A program made the position numbers and the translations under genes. From assembly GCA_013359255.1 (NCBI GenBank), contig JABWCF010000012.1:1-64000 (forward strand): 64,000 bases of DNA, written 5' to 3'. Origin of the DNA: Flavobacteriales bacterium (GTDB lineage: Bacteria > Bacteroidota > Bacteroidia > Flavobacteriales_E > Vicingaceae). Below, in pieces: positions 17,058-26,028 of this stretch. Under the pieces are notes generated by a model, which did not search any database, had not been told where the DNA came from, and saw only the letters and a list, made by a program, of their open reading frames with translations. The stretch's first letter is position 1; each line of letters begins with the position of its first letter.

Positions 17058-18835
17058 AATGGCAGGTATTTGAATTTTAACTTCTTCATTTCATTTTTTT
17101 CATTAACAACTTCCAGGAAATAATAATTTCCGGAACTTAACGATAAGTATGTCAGATCGAGATCAATCTTATTTATCCCATATTTCTTCACTATAACAGG
17201 AGAGCCAGAAATTAATACCTGGGCGTTCTTATCTACCCCCGCAACAATTTGGCGGTTTTCATCTATAATTTTATAGCACAATACATTGTTTTCACTTGCA
17301 AGTGGATATTCTTCATTGTAAGCAAATTTCAATTCATTGCCTGAAACTAAACAATATCCCCCATCGTGTTTTTCTTTTAAGCATGTGTAAGCGGTAGCAA
17401 GAGATGTAATTGAAGTTGGCGGCAATAGTATTTTCAACTCCAATTTCGGTCTCAATGATACATTACTAACATTACTGGAATGGAATACCATGCGTGCGTG
17501 CTGTGTCTGAACAATTAATCGCAATAAAAAACCAAAATTGTATTGAGGGTTTTCAATAAAATATTGAATATGATCAGTTACATCAAGTGTATAGTTCTGC
17601 GTTGCGGATGAACTTTGTGCTAAATAAACGGAATCTGCAGTTACATAAGAAGGTGCATTATTCCACCAAACCGAATCTTCATGCCAACGAGATGTTATAC
17701 GTGCTAAATACGATGCATTTGATTGTGTAGTGGATTGGTGGTCTTTCCCGTAAAGAATTAAATTTGATTCTAAAATTTCTGCAGAAGACGGTAATGAATT
17801 GATGTCAAACCACAATAAGCTTCTTTGTTGAAACGGCACTCCTCCTGAAGTCCCACAATGTGCTCTAAATTCATTGCTAACTTCTGACTCATAAATGAGT
17901 GTTGGAGAAGTTGAACTTAAGAACGCGTCATGACCTAACACGCTGTCTGGTTGTAATGTAACATCAACCGTATCTGTTTCGCTTCCAATAATAATATATC
18001 GTCCACCAATATTGCCCAATGAATCAGTTACTTTTACCCAATATAATCCTGCCGTTAAGCTATCGCATGATGAACTCGTTTTTCCATTAGACCAATTGTA
18101 TGTATAAGTGCCAGCACCACCAGATGCGGTAATGCTTGCATATCCTGAATACGGATCAAAAAAATCTACATGATTTACCTCATTTATCTCTACTTTTACA
18201 GGTAACACATATTTAATTATCAGCTTGGGGCGTTTTGCAGTATTGCCGTTTTCCTTAGAGCCAAAAGACATCCTTCTAGTATAAGTTTCCGTTTGCAACA
18301 TTAGTGTTACGCCAAAACGATTTGCACTCTCTTTTTTAATCCAGTAATTTACCATATCACGTACGTTAACATTATAATCTTGTGTACCTGATGTAGATTG
18401 TGCAAGCGATACTCTATCAATGCTTGTTGAACCTGTAGAATATGTCGGTTTATTGTTCCATGTTACGCTGTTCTCTGCCCATGTGGTAGTATTTCTTCTT
18501 AAATAACTTGCATTTGAGCTTGAATATAAATGAGAAATTCCGTATAGTTTTAATGTAGCTTCTAAAATAATTGCATCACGTGGAATAGATGAAAAATCAA
18601 AATCTATAAGACCACGTATATACTGCGGACAATCAAATGGAGAACATGAATTGTAAGCATACGTTTCTGTAGTTGTATTGCTACCATAATTTGTTGTTGG
18701 ATTTTGGCTTCTTACTATAGCATCTTTTGATGCAGGTAAAGTATCGTATAAAACTTGTGCAAATAATGATTGATTTGCACATAACAACAGTATGCTGCTG
18801 AAAACAATTAATGTAAGTATATATTTCTTCGACAT
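17054..18835 (-). CDS. DNRLRE-domain surface protein with SprB-like repeat
   Basis: A 593-residue protein with a signal peptide (1-27, ending LFAQ). Two DNRLRE-type beta-sandwich domains can be seen: about 30-205 (PASKDAIVRSQNPTTNYG; TWNNKPTY; RPKLIIKYVLP) and about 290-470 (the same pattern ending RPKLELKILLP). Between them sits a SprB-type repeat (SGGAGTYTYNWSNG, then LTAGLYWVKVTDS). The final ~90 residues (YGINKIDLDLTYLSLSSGNY and what follows) resemble the type IX secretion C-terminal sorting domain, which would place the protein on the cell surface. It is the second gene of the RHS operon, 4 nt after one gene and overlapping the next by 4 nt. DNRLRE domains are often fused to RHS proteins; here they are a separate polypeptide. 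Confidence 0.8.
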   Translation of the reverse strand: MSKKYILTLIVFSSILLLCANQSLFAQVLYDTLPASKDAIVRSQNPTTNYGSNTTTETYAYNSCSPFDCPQYIRGLIDFDFSSIPRDAIILEATLKLYGISHLYSSSNASYLRRNTTTWAENSVTWNNKPTYSTGSTSIDRVSLAQSTSGTQDYNVNVRDMVNYWIKKESANRFGVTLMLQTETYTRRMSFGSKENGNTAKRPKLIIKYVLPVKVEINEVNHVDFFDPYSGYASITASGGAGTYTYNWSNGKTSSSCDSLTAGLYWVKVTDSLGNIGGRYIIIGSETDTVDVTLQPDSVLGHDAFLSSTSPTLIYESEVSNEFRAHCGTSGGVPFQQRSLLWFDINSLPSSAEILESNLILYGKDHQSTTQSNASYLARITSRWHEDSVWWNNAPSYVTADSVYLAQSSSATQNYTLDVTDHIQYFIENPQYNFGFLLRLIVQTQHARMVFHSSNVSNVSLRPKLELKILLPPTSITSLATAYTCLKEKHDGGYCLVSGNELKFAYNEEYPLASENNVLCYKIIDENRQIVAGVDKNAQVLISGSPVIVKKYGINKIDLDLTYLSLSSGNYYFLEVVNEKNEMKKLKFKYLPL

Positions 18836-18839
18836 AAAA

Positions 18840-19331
18840 CTACTTTTTGCTTTTTACTTTTGGGTGTTTGTTTGATTGTTTATCTTCAAGTTCCACTTCA
18901 AATTCAAACATATTAAACGGGAATTCAGATGGCATATAACTGCCCATTTTAACAACAATCAGATCGTTTTCCTTTTTAAAGAATCCGCCATTTTGAAATG
19001 ATACAGGACTATTACTCAATGCAGCGAAATTTAAAGTATGCATTTGAACGACTGTGTTTAAATTCCCATTGATTAATTTAATATAAATCTTATTTAAGTT
19101 GCTATCATTTCCACTTATATCAAATTTGTAATAGATATCATATAATGTATCTGCTGAATTTTCCGGTTGATTAATTGCCGGAACTATTTCAATAAAGTAA
19201 TCCTTAACCGTTAAAGTGTCATTCCCATTTTGTGGTATAGTGTCATTTGCAATTAATCCAATCGGTATTACAAACAACAAGCACAGTAAATTTTTCAAAA
19301 TTGGGCTGATGATATTGAATTTAATTTGCAT
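18840..19331 (-). CDS. Small secreted protein, first gene of the RHS operon
   Basis: From the ATG at 19331 the product has 163 residues and a well-formed signal peptide (MQIKF then a hydrophobic core to about residue 29). An in-frame ATG 21 nt upstream (19352) would add seven residues before the signal; I prefer the inner start. The mature part is beta-rich (YYKFDISG; FEFEVELED) with a basic tail. I recognise no family. Its stop lies 4 nt from the next gene, so it leads the operon and is preceded by a 400-nt divergent intergenic region. Confidence 0.65.
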   Translation of the reverse strand: MQIKFNIISPILKNLLCLLFVIPIGLIANDTIPQNGNDTLTVKDYFIEIVPAINQPENSADTLYDIYYKFDISGNDSNLNKIYIKLINGNLNTVVQMHTLNFAALSNSPVSFQNGGFFKKENDLIVVKMGSYMPSEFPFNMFEFEVELEDKQSNKHPKVKSKK

Positions 19332-19610
19332 AATGTATGTTTTATAGCACATCTTAATTTGGTTATCTTTAATAGCATTTCACACTTCAAGTTTATATTC
19401 AAAATAGTTATTAAAAAAACCTAAAAGTTTAAAAGAGCACTTTTTAGGTATTTTTAAACAAAGTAAGATTGTTGATAAATTAGCGTATTTCTACGTACGT
19501 TTTAAAATATCAGTAAAATAGGGCGAAATAATTACTTTATGCTTGAAAATACGCTTGTTTCAGGGCATAAGAAAAGGGTGGTTATCAACAATCGTATATA
19601 GTGCTTTGCA

Positions 19611-19652
19611 TCCTACAAGAAAAATTTTCAATTGAAAATTTTTCTTGTAGGA
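19611..19652. repeat. Perfect 42-nt palindrome
   Basis: The 21 bases of each half are exact reverse complements with no loop; the centre is CAATTG and the ends read TCCTAC...GTAGGA. As RNA it would form a long hairpin with an AT-rich middle. It lies between divergent genes, so terminating either of them is not its obvious job. It could be an operator, a processing or terminator structure of an unseen small RNA, or the trace of a mobile sequence. Confidence 0.85.
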
Positions 19653-19691
19653 CAAACTGCAAAACTTATAAACACTTAAAAAAAACATGCA

Positions 19692-19723
19692 TTTGCAGTA
19701 AGCATAGATTACTGCTACTTTTA
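19692..19723 (+). promoter_or_regulatory. Candidate promoter of the secretion operon
   Basis: TTTG (19692-19695), 20 nt, TACTTTTA (19716-19723): seven of eight positions of the Bacteroidota TAnnTTTG element with the usual spacing. It lies 31 nt before the ATG at 19755. Confidence 0.35.
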
Positions 19724-19754
19724 TTAATCAAGAAGTTTTATTTTGAATGACACA

Positions 19755-20504
19755 ATGCACGTAAGGTTGAATATAGCAACAATAATTTCATGGCTTTGTT
19801 TACTATGCCTTTGCTATCCTGTTTGTGCCCAACAATTGCGTACGCCTGTAACCAGAGAGGTTATTGTAACAACCGATTCTTCTGTTATTAAAACTGTAGT
19901 TAGAATTGAAAAAAGAAAAAGAAACTCTTTTAAAATGAGTCGCCAGTATTATTGGTATTCGGCCAATAAAATACAACAAAATACAGGTGAGTATTACGGG
20001 CAGTGTTTGCATGGATATTTTAAAGAATTTAATTATTCCGGACAGATGCTGCAATCAGGAAATATGCAAAAGGGATTGAAAAACGGTACATGGAAAAAAT
20101 GGAACGATAAAGGATTTCTTATGTCTTATGCCCATTGGAAAAAAGGACGAATGCATGGCAATTTTTATCAGGCGTTATTTGACGGCTCAACGATTAATGG
20201 AAAACACAGACAAGATAAAATGCATGGGAAAGTTGTTTATTCTACACTTGAAAATCCTATGCAAAAAACAGTTGTATTATACAGAAATGGCGAAAAAATA
20301 ATTGTGCCTGAAGTCGGAAAGAAGGGCTTTTTGCACTTTAAAAAAAATCAGGTTTCGGAAAAAGAGAATAATCCTAAACCCGATTCCGACAAAAAAACAA
20401 AAACTAAAGATAAGAAAGTGAAAGAAAATATCTCAGATAAAAAGATACATAAACAGAATGAAACAACGAATAAAAATGAAAAAAATGAAAAAAGCAAACG
20501 CTAA
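19755..20504 (+). CDS. Secreted MORN/YwqK-like repeat protein
   Basis: A 249-residue protein from the ATG at 19755 (an in-frame TTG 12 nt earlier is less likely). Signal peptide at residues 1-22 (ending VCAQ). The middle (about 70-165) carries several MORN-like units of the form GxxxGxxKEFNYSG and GLKNGTWKKWNDKG, as in YwqK-family proteins; such repeats are beta-hairpin arrays used for membrane or protein contact. The tail from about 190 is almost entirely Lys, Glu, Asp and Asn. It overlaps the start of the pseudopilin gene by 47 nt or fewer, so it belongs to the secretion operon. Its role there is unknown. Confidence 0.7.
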   Translation: MHVRLNIATIISWLCLLCLCYPVCAQQLRTPVTREVIVTTDSSVIKTVVRIEKRKRNSFKMSRQYYWYSANKIQQNTGEYYGQCLHGYFKEFNYSGQMLQSGNMQKGLKNGTWKKWNDKGFLMSYAHWKKGRMHGNFYQALFDGSTINGKHRQDKMHGKVVYSTLENPMQKTVVLYRNGEKIIVPEVGKKGFLHFKKNQVSEKENNPKPDSDKKTKTKDKKVKENISDKKIHKQNETTNKNEKNEKSKR

Positions 20505-20952
20505 CATTTTACGCCTATATATAAGCAAGTATTTTGTTATTCCGAAAATTAATTATAATAAGCGTATTCATGCTTTTACACTTACGGAACTTCTTGTTGT
20601 TTTATGTATTGTAGGTATTCTTATTGCACTGGCGGTGCCCTCACTTATGCCTATGATTTCAAAAGCCAAAAGTACTGAAGCTCAGCTACAGCTAAAACAC
20701 TTACATACCCTGCAAAAAACATATTTCTTTACTCATTCCCGATTTACAGAAAGTTTTGATGAAATTGGTTTTGAACAGCAGTCATTGGTTTCGGAGAACG
20801 GAACCGCAAATTATAAAATTGAAATTGTGCAATCCACCCACAACTCTTTCAAAGCAACAGCCACAGCTATAAGTGATTTTGACGGTGATGGTATTTTTAA
20901 TGTTTGGAGCATTAACCAAGATGGAAACCTGAATGAAGATGTAAAGGATTAA
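20458..20952 (+). CDS. Type II secretion/type IV pilin-like pseudopilin
   Basis: The class III signal HAFTLTELLVVLCIVGILIA is plain: after cleavage the mature protein starts with Phe, has Glu at +5 and a hydrophobic helix of about 20 residues, as in GspG/PilA pseudopilins. The residue before the cut is Ala instead of the usual Gly, which prepilin peptidases tolerate less often. The globular part has the alpha-spine (KAKSTEAQLQLKHLHTLQKT) and ends in DFDGDGIFNVWSI, like GspG-type relatives. The start is unclear: ATGs at 20458, 20476 and 20485 are all in frame and give long leaders of about 32-41 residues. The prepilin peptidase gene follows 5 nt later. Confidence 0.85.
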   Translation: MKQRIKMKKMKKANANILRLYISKYFVIPKINYNKRIHAFTLTELLVVLCIVGILIALAVPSLMPMISKAKSTEAQLQLKHLHTLQKTYFFTHSRFTESFDEIGFEQQSLVSENGTANYKIEIVQSTHNSFKATATAISDFDGDGIFNVWSINQDGNLNEDVKD

Positions 20953-20957
20953 TCAAT

Positions 20958-21476
20958 ATGGAAATTGTACTGCTGCTGATATTAATAAGTTTACTGGGCA
21001 TAATGGCCTGGCAGGATTTTGTGTTCCGAAGTATTTCCTGGTATTTGTTTCCGATGCTTTTTATTCTTTCCGTTTTATATAACGTAATGCAAACTGGCTT
21101 AAATATTTTCGTCTTTAATTTCTTAATTAATTTTTTGTTTGTTTCAATACTACTGCTCATACTCAGTTTGTATTTCAGTATAAAAAGCAAACGCATGGTT
21201 AATATAATAAACAAGCAAATAGGCTTGGGCGATATTTTATTTTTTATTTCTGCAGCTACGTTTTTTTCACCAGTTTGGTATCTGTTTTTTTTTCTTTTCG
21301 GTTTAATGCTCTCATTATTATTTGCCGTCTTTTTTATTTTGCTGAAACAAAAACAAAACCTGATTCCACTTGCAGGCATAATGGCTCTGCTTCAGATTTG
21401 TTGCACAAGTTGGGTTATATTCTCTAAGCAACATTTTTTCTATGATACAGGTATTCTTAATTGGCTTAATGTATGA
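20958..21476 (+). CDS. Prepilin peptidase (type IV leader peptidase, A24)
   Basis: A 172-residue integral membrane protein with about six hydrophobic segments. Both catalytic aspartates of the A24 family are visible: D20 in AWQDFVFRSIS and D92 in the GxGD motif (GLGDILFF). It lacks the N-terminal Zn-binding methylase domain of long PilD/GspO enzymes, as is usual for short forms. It should cleave the leader of the neighbouring pseudopilin at the inner membrane. Its end overlaps the ATPase gene by 4 nt (ATGA), so the two are translationally coupled. Confidence 0.85.
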   Translation: MEIVLLLILISLLGIMAWQDFVFRSISWYLFPMLFILSVLYNVMQTGLNIFVFNFLINFLFVSILLLILSLYFSIKSKRMVNIINKQIGLGDILFFISAATFFSPVWYLFFFLFGLMLSLLFAVFFILLKQKQNLIPLAGIMALLQICCTSWVIFSKQHFFYDTGILNWLNV

Positions 21477-22915
21477 TTTTGGAAGAGTTTATACAAATCG
21501 ACACCTCTGTTCAGCAGAGCATTCATGCCTCACTGGCCTGGAAACATGGCATTATACCGCATACAATCGAAGATGACAAAATTTTATTGTATGCCGATAC
21601 AGAAAAATGGAATGAGGAAATAAAAGAAGAACTGGAAATATTACTCGGAAAATCGATAGAAATACGACCAACTACTCAAGCCATTATTCAGCATGCCTTG
21701 GTACGTTTTTATCCCAAAGCTGCTTCGCAAAACGGAAAAGAAATTTCTCAGTACAAAGAAGGTATTAAAGACGATTTTATTCAGCAATTGATTGACGAAG
21801 CCTATATGCTTGGCAGCAGCGATATTCACATTGAAACGTATGAAGAAAAATGTCGTATTCGTTTGCGTGTTGATGGAAAACTTACCGAGAAGTACATCCT
21901 GTCGGCACGGGAATACCCTGCACTAATTAATAAAATAAAAATAAAAGCACATCTCGATATCGCTGAAAAACGACTTCCGCAGGATGGTCGCATCCATGTA
22001 AACAGTCGGGGAAAATCATTCGATATGCGTATCTCTATTCTTCCAACCCTGCATGGGGAAAAAGTGGTAATGCGACTATTGAACAGAGATGCAACCTCAA
22101 TTGAAATTGAAAAGTTGGGCATGACAGAAAAACAACAAAACGATTTCTTAACCTGCATAAAAAAACCACATGGCATTTTGCTTATAAGCGGACCAACCGG
22201 TTCCGGTAAAACAACTACACTGTACGCAACACTCAAAATCCTGAACAAAATCAGCACCAATATTCTTACAGTAGAAGATCCAGTAGAATATACCCTCGAA
22301 GGAATCAATCAGGTGCAGGTAAAAGAAGATATCGGTCTATCTTTTTCCGAAGCATTGCGTTCTTTCCTACGGCAAGATCCGGATATTATTATGTTAGGAG
22401 AAATACGCGACAACCAAACAGCACAGATGGCTATTCGTGCAGCTCTTACAGGTCATCTGGTACTTTCTACCATTCACACAAATTCTGCTTGGGGTACAGT
22501 TTCTCGTTTAAACGATATGGGAGTACCAGCCTACTTGCTTGCCGGAACAATGAATATGACGGCAGCTCAACGCTTAGTACGCATGCTTTGCCCAACCTGT
22601 AAGAAAGAAGCCGAACTCTTACCTCAAATGCTGCCACCGGGCTTTAAGCCGCAAAGTATGCCCGATGTACATTATGTATCTCAAGGTTGCGAACACTGTC
22701 AATACACAGGATATAAAGGCCGAAAAGCTGTATATGAAATAATACCTATTGATAATGAACTGGCAGGTATTATAAAACACGGTGAAAGCCGAGATATGGA
22801 TGATGTGCTGAAAGAGAAAAAAATAGAACGCCTGATGGACCAGGCTTTCGCAATGATGCAAAGCGGTAGTACATCGCTGGAAGAAGTTTATTCCTTATTA
22901 ATGAGCAGCTATTGA
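21473..22915 (+). CDS. GspE/PilB-type assembly ATPase
   Basis: A 480-residue hexameric secretion ATPase, cytoplasmic. Domains in order: a short N1/N2-like part (1-100), an N2D-type PAS-like part containing DIHIE (about 118-122), Walker A GPTGSGKTT (about 240-248), an Asp box (TVEDPVEY), Walker B (PDIIMLGEIRD), a His box (GHLVLSTIHTN), and the Zn-binding tetracysteine CPTC...CEHC typical of GspE and PilB but not of PilT. It would energise assembly of the pseudopilus. It overlaps both neighbours by 4 nt. It lacks a long N1 domain, so its docking partner may differ from classic GspL. Confidence 0.9.
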   Translation: MILEEFIQIDTSVQQSIHASLAWKHGIIPHTIEDDKILLYADTEKWNEEIKEELEILLGKSIEIRPTTQAIIQHALVRFYPKAASQNGKEISQYKEGIKDDFIQQLIDEAYMLGSSDIHIETYEEKCRIRLRVDGKLTEKYILSAREYPALINKIKIKAHLDIAEKRLPQDGRIHVNSRGKSFDMRISILPTLHGEKVVMRLLNRDATSIEIEKLGMTEKQQNDFLTCIKKPHGILLISGPTGSGKTTTLYATLKILNKISTNILTVEDPVEYTLEGINQVQVKEDIGLSFSEALRSFLRQDPDIIMLGEIRDNQTAQMAIRAALTGHLVLSTIHTNSAWGTVSRLNDMGVPAYLLAGTMNMTAAQRLVRMLCPTCKKEAELLPQMLPPGFKPQSMPDVHYVSQGCEHCQYTGYKGRKAVYEIIPIDNELAGIIKHGESRDMDDVLKEKKIERLMDQAFAMMQSGSTSLEEVYSLLMSSY

Positions 22916-24813
22916 TGAAAAAGAATCTGGTTATACTGTTTATAGCATTCCTTCCGTTTGGCATACAAAGTGCACAAGCACAAGATCGCTTTGCCAGTAT
23001 CGAGAATAAATTGAAAGTAATGGCAGTTGAAATGCCCGGACTGGAAGAGAAAGTTGACCTTGCCTTAAATAATGTGAGTATTCAGGATTTCTTTCAGGGA
23101 ATAGCCATTTCCAATAAACTGAATTTACATGTAGATCCAAACTTGAAACTTTTTGTAAGTACAAATTTTAATGGCACCACAGTTAGCGATATCCTGTTGT
23201 TTATGATTAAAAAATACGAGCTCGATATTAGTTTTATCGGTAACATTTTGTCCATTGAAAAATATATTCCGCCTGCAGAAATTAAACCTACTCCCCTAGT
23301 CAGAAAAATCAAGATTGCTTATAATCGGGAAAATAACTCCTTAAGCATGGATTTGAAAAACGACACACTTGATGCTGTTGCCAAAACCATTTCACGCGAA
23401 TCGGGCAAAAACATTATTCTGGCACCCAGTATAGGTAGCCGACCTGTGAGTGTTTATTTAGAAAATGTTCCTTTTGAAAAGGCATTAGAAAATTTTTGTT
23501 TTGCCAATAATCTGATCTCTTCTATAGCAGATGATGGAATTTTTCTGATACTCCCTCAACAAACAAACGAAGCGAATAAACAAAACATATCTGTTCTCGG
23601 AAATAAAAAAACAGAAAACGAAAAAGAAAATCTGCACATGGAATTAGCTTCCGGAAATAATCTTTCTGTTACAGCTTTTAATACGCCTGTATCTGATATT
23701 ATTCGTGAAGCTTCCCGCTTACTCAATACAAACCACTTTTTCACTTCCGAAATAAAGGGAAATATTACACTTGAACTGAAAGATGTTTCATACAACGACC
23801 TACTGAAACACATGTTTAACGGGACAGACTACACATACAAGGAAAATAACGGAATTTACATTTTGGGCGAAAGAAAAATGGAAGGCCTGCGTGCAACAAG
23901 AGTTATTCAGTTGCAATACCGCACATCGGAAAAAATTATTGATTACATTCCTGCCGAACTGAAAAAAGATGTAGAAACTAAGGAGTTTCCTGAACTAAAC
24001 AGTATTGTAGCCAGTGGTGCAGAACTGAAAATTATAGAGATTGAAAAATTTCTGAAAGATGTAGATAAAGTAGTTCCTGTTGTAGTTATAGAAGTTATTA
24101 TAGTTGATTACAAATCGAGCAAGGTTCTTTCTGCAGGGGTAAAAGCCGGGCTGGGAACAGCTCCTGCTGAAACTGGAGGAAAAATTTATCCCGAAGTAGA
24201 TATGCAGCTTAATGCACAGTCGGTAAATAACCTGATTAATAGTTTCAATGGATTTGGTTTATTAAATATAGGAGCCGTAACACCTAATTTTTATCTCAGT
24301 CTGAAAGCACTCGAAGAACAAGGTATTGTGCGGGTACGTTCAACACCCAAGTTAGCGGCTATAAACAGCCATGAAGCAACCATGAGTATAGGCAATACAG
24401 AATATTACCTGGAAGAAAATAACAATGTAATTGGCAGCCAGAATCCGCAAAATATTATTACCCGTACATACAAGTCGGTAAATGCCGACCTCTCAATTAC
24501 AATTAAACCGTATGTTTCGGGCGATAATCAAATAACTTTGGACATAAAGGTAAAGCAATCTGACTTTACCGGACGTATCTCTCAAAACGCTCCTCCGGGT
24601 TCCGTTTCCAGAAATTTCAGTTCAATGATTCGTGTAAAAGATCAGGAAATGGTGCTGCTTGGTGGACTAGAAGAAAAAAAGGTAAGCAATACAGGTTCGG
24701 GAATACCATTCCTTTCCCGTATTCCGGTTATCAAATGGTTGTTTAGCAACCGCACCAAACAAGACAACAAAACCAAACTAAATATTTTTATTAAACCTAC
24801 TGTATTATACTAA
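22912..24813 (+). CDS. Secretin (GspD/PilQ family)
   Basis: A 633-residue outer-membrane secretin with a signal peptide (1-23, ending AQAQ). Three short secretin/TonB-like N domains are seen (about 45-110, 150-205, 240-315: patterns such as VSIQDFFQGIA, LDAVAKTISRESGKNI and PVSDIIREASRLL). A linking N3-like part and the C-terminal secretin channel follow (from about 385: VPVVVIEVIIVDY; RVRSTPKLAAINSHEA; then VLLGGLEEKK and IPFLSRIPVIKWLF near the end). The protein would form the multimeric exit pore. It overlaps the ATPase gene by 4 nt and ends 3 nt before the next gene. Confidence 0.9.
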   Translation: MMKKNLVILFIAFLPFGIQSAQAQDRFASIENKLKVMAVEMPGLEEKVDLALNNVSIQDFFQGIAISNKLNLHVDPNLKLFVSTNFNGTTVSDILLFMIKKYELDISFIGNILSIEKYIPPAEIKPTPLVRKIKIAYNRENNSLSMDLKNDTLDAVAKTISRESGKNIILAPSIGSRPVSVYLENVPFEKALENFCFANNLISSIADDGIFLILPQQTNEANKQNISVLGNKKTENEKENLHMELASGNNLSVTAFNTPVSDIIREASRLLNTNHFFTSEIKGNITLELKDVSYNDLLKHMFNGTDYTYKENNGIYILGERKMEGLRATRVIQLQYRTSEKIIDYIPAELKKDVETKEFPELNSIVASGAELKIIEIEKFLKDVDKVVPVVVIEVIIVDYKSSKVLSAGVKAGLGTAPAETGGKIYPEVDMQLNAQSVNNLINSFNGFGLLNIGAVTPNFYLSLKALEEQGIVRVRSTPKLAAINSHEATMSIGNTEYYLEENNNVIGSQNPQNIITRTYKSVNADLSITIKPYVSGDNQITLDIKVKQSDFTGRISQNAPPGSVSRNFSSMIRVKDQEMVLLGGLEEKKVSNTGSGIPFLSRIPVIKWLFSNRTKQDNKTKLNIFIKPTVLY

Positions 24814-24816
24814 GGA

Positions 24817-26028
24817 ATGAATAGCATACTTGAAAATATAGCTTTTTCAAAAACCGCTACAGGAATAGAAATAATTCTTCATGCCAAGGAACATGTAAGT
24901 TTTAATTACTGTACTATCCGTTATAAAAAAGAAAAAATTGACATTAGCGGATACAGCAAAAATATTTTTTCAAGCGATACATTGTCGGTTTTAAAAGAGA
25001 AAAAAAATCCACTGATTGTAAGTGTTGACGGGCATGGTGTATTGCATAAGAAATTGCGTATATCTCTCGATTCTCCTGTTGGATACCTGACAGAAACTGC
25101 TTTTCCAGGTTCCAATCCGGATGAGTTTTATGTACAAATAACACCTGCTTCCGAACACGAATGCTGGGTTTCGCTTATCCGAAAAGAACTGGCAGATAAA
25201 ATAATACAAAGCTTACTGGATGCCGGGTGGCTGTTGCATACTTTTTATTTAGGTCCTTTTTCACTTTCTGCGGCAATGCCTTTTATTTCCGGAAATGACC
25301 CTATAATTACAAACACGGCAAAACAAATAAGTATTCGAAATAACATGGTTTTTGAAATACAACGAACCGATGCTCTGCCATCGGAAAATCCCATTATTCC
25401 AAACGAGTCTTTACCAGCTTCCTTTCTTGTTTCGTTTGCATCGGCACTTAGTTATTTTACAGGCGTAAATGATGTGCAGGCAATCTCTTCACCACTTATT
25501 GCAAATGCAGCGAAGGAACTACATTACCGAAATATTTTTCATAAAACAGGTGTGGTGGCACTTGCTGCGTGCATGCTGCTTACATTTAGCAACATGCTTT
25601 TGTTTACAAAACTTAATTCTCAAAACAATGAATTAACCGTACTTGTAAGCAACCATTCAAAAAAATTACTGCAAATAGACAGCCTTGAACAGCAACTGAA
25701 TTTAAAAAAAACATTGGTTGAAAAAAGCGGGCTTAAGGGTCGCGGAAAAGCGGCTTTTTATACCGACCGTATTGCTGCTTCATTGCCCGAACAAATTACA
25801 CTTACGGGGATTGCTGTAAACCCCATTGTAAAAAAATCAAAAGAAGATGAAATTCCTGAGTTTTCTTATCGTACGCTTTTAATAAAGGGGCAGGTTTCTC
25901 AGAGTTTGTTTTTCAACGACTGGCTGCATTTATTGAAAAAAATGAATTGGGTTAAAGATGTTAGCATTCTTGACTATAAACAACAAACCGGACTTCCGGC
26001 TGAATTCGAAATTCTTCTGCAAATCTGA
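24817..26028 (+). CDS. PilM/PilN-like (GspL-like) inner-membrane protein
   Basis: A 403-residue protein. The first ~235 residues are a divergent PilM/GspL-like cytoplasmic part without clear nucleotide motifs. One membrane helix (about 244-264) follows, then a coiled coil (SLEQQLNLKK) and a PilN-like periplasmic domain (AASLPEQITLTGIAVNP; LLKKMNWVKDVSILDYKQ). This matches the GspL layout or a PilM-PilN fusion, whose job is to link the cytoplasmic ATPase to the periplasmic assembly platform. It overlaps the next gene by one base (TGATG). Confidence 0.65.
   Translation: MNSILENIAFSKTATGIEIILHAKEHVSFNYCTIRYKKEKIDISGYSKNIFSSDTLSVLKEKKNPLIVSVDGHGVLHKKLRISLDSPVGYLTETAFPGSNPDEFYVQITPASEHECWVSLIRKELADKIIQSLLDAGWLLHTFYLGPFSLSAAMPFISGNDPIITNTAKQISIRNNMVFEIQRTDALPSENPIIPNESLPASFLVSFASALSYFTGVNDVQAISSPLIANAAKELHYRNIFHKTGVVALAACMLLTFSNMLLFTKLNSQNNELTVLVSNHSKKLLQIDSLEQQLNLKKTLVEKSGLKGRGKAAFYTDRIAASLPEQITLTGIAVNPIVKKSKEDEIPEFSYRTLLIKGQVSQSLFFNDWLHLLKKMNWVKDVSILDYKQQTGLPAEFEILLQI

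Larger units (their letters stand above)
19353..19742. other. Divergent intergenic region between RHS and secretion operons
   Basis: About 400 nt without a gene, very AT-rich. It holds an 8-bp inverted repeat ACCTAAAA/TTTTAGGT (19419-19426 and 19442-19449), a perfect 42-nt palindrome (19611-19652) and a promoter-like site for the plus-strand operon. It must contain the start signals of both operons; I see no convincing minus-strand promoter. Confidence 0.6.
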
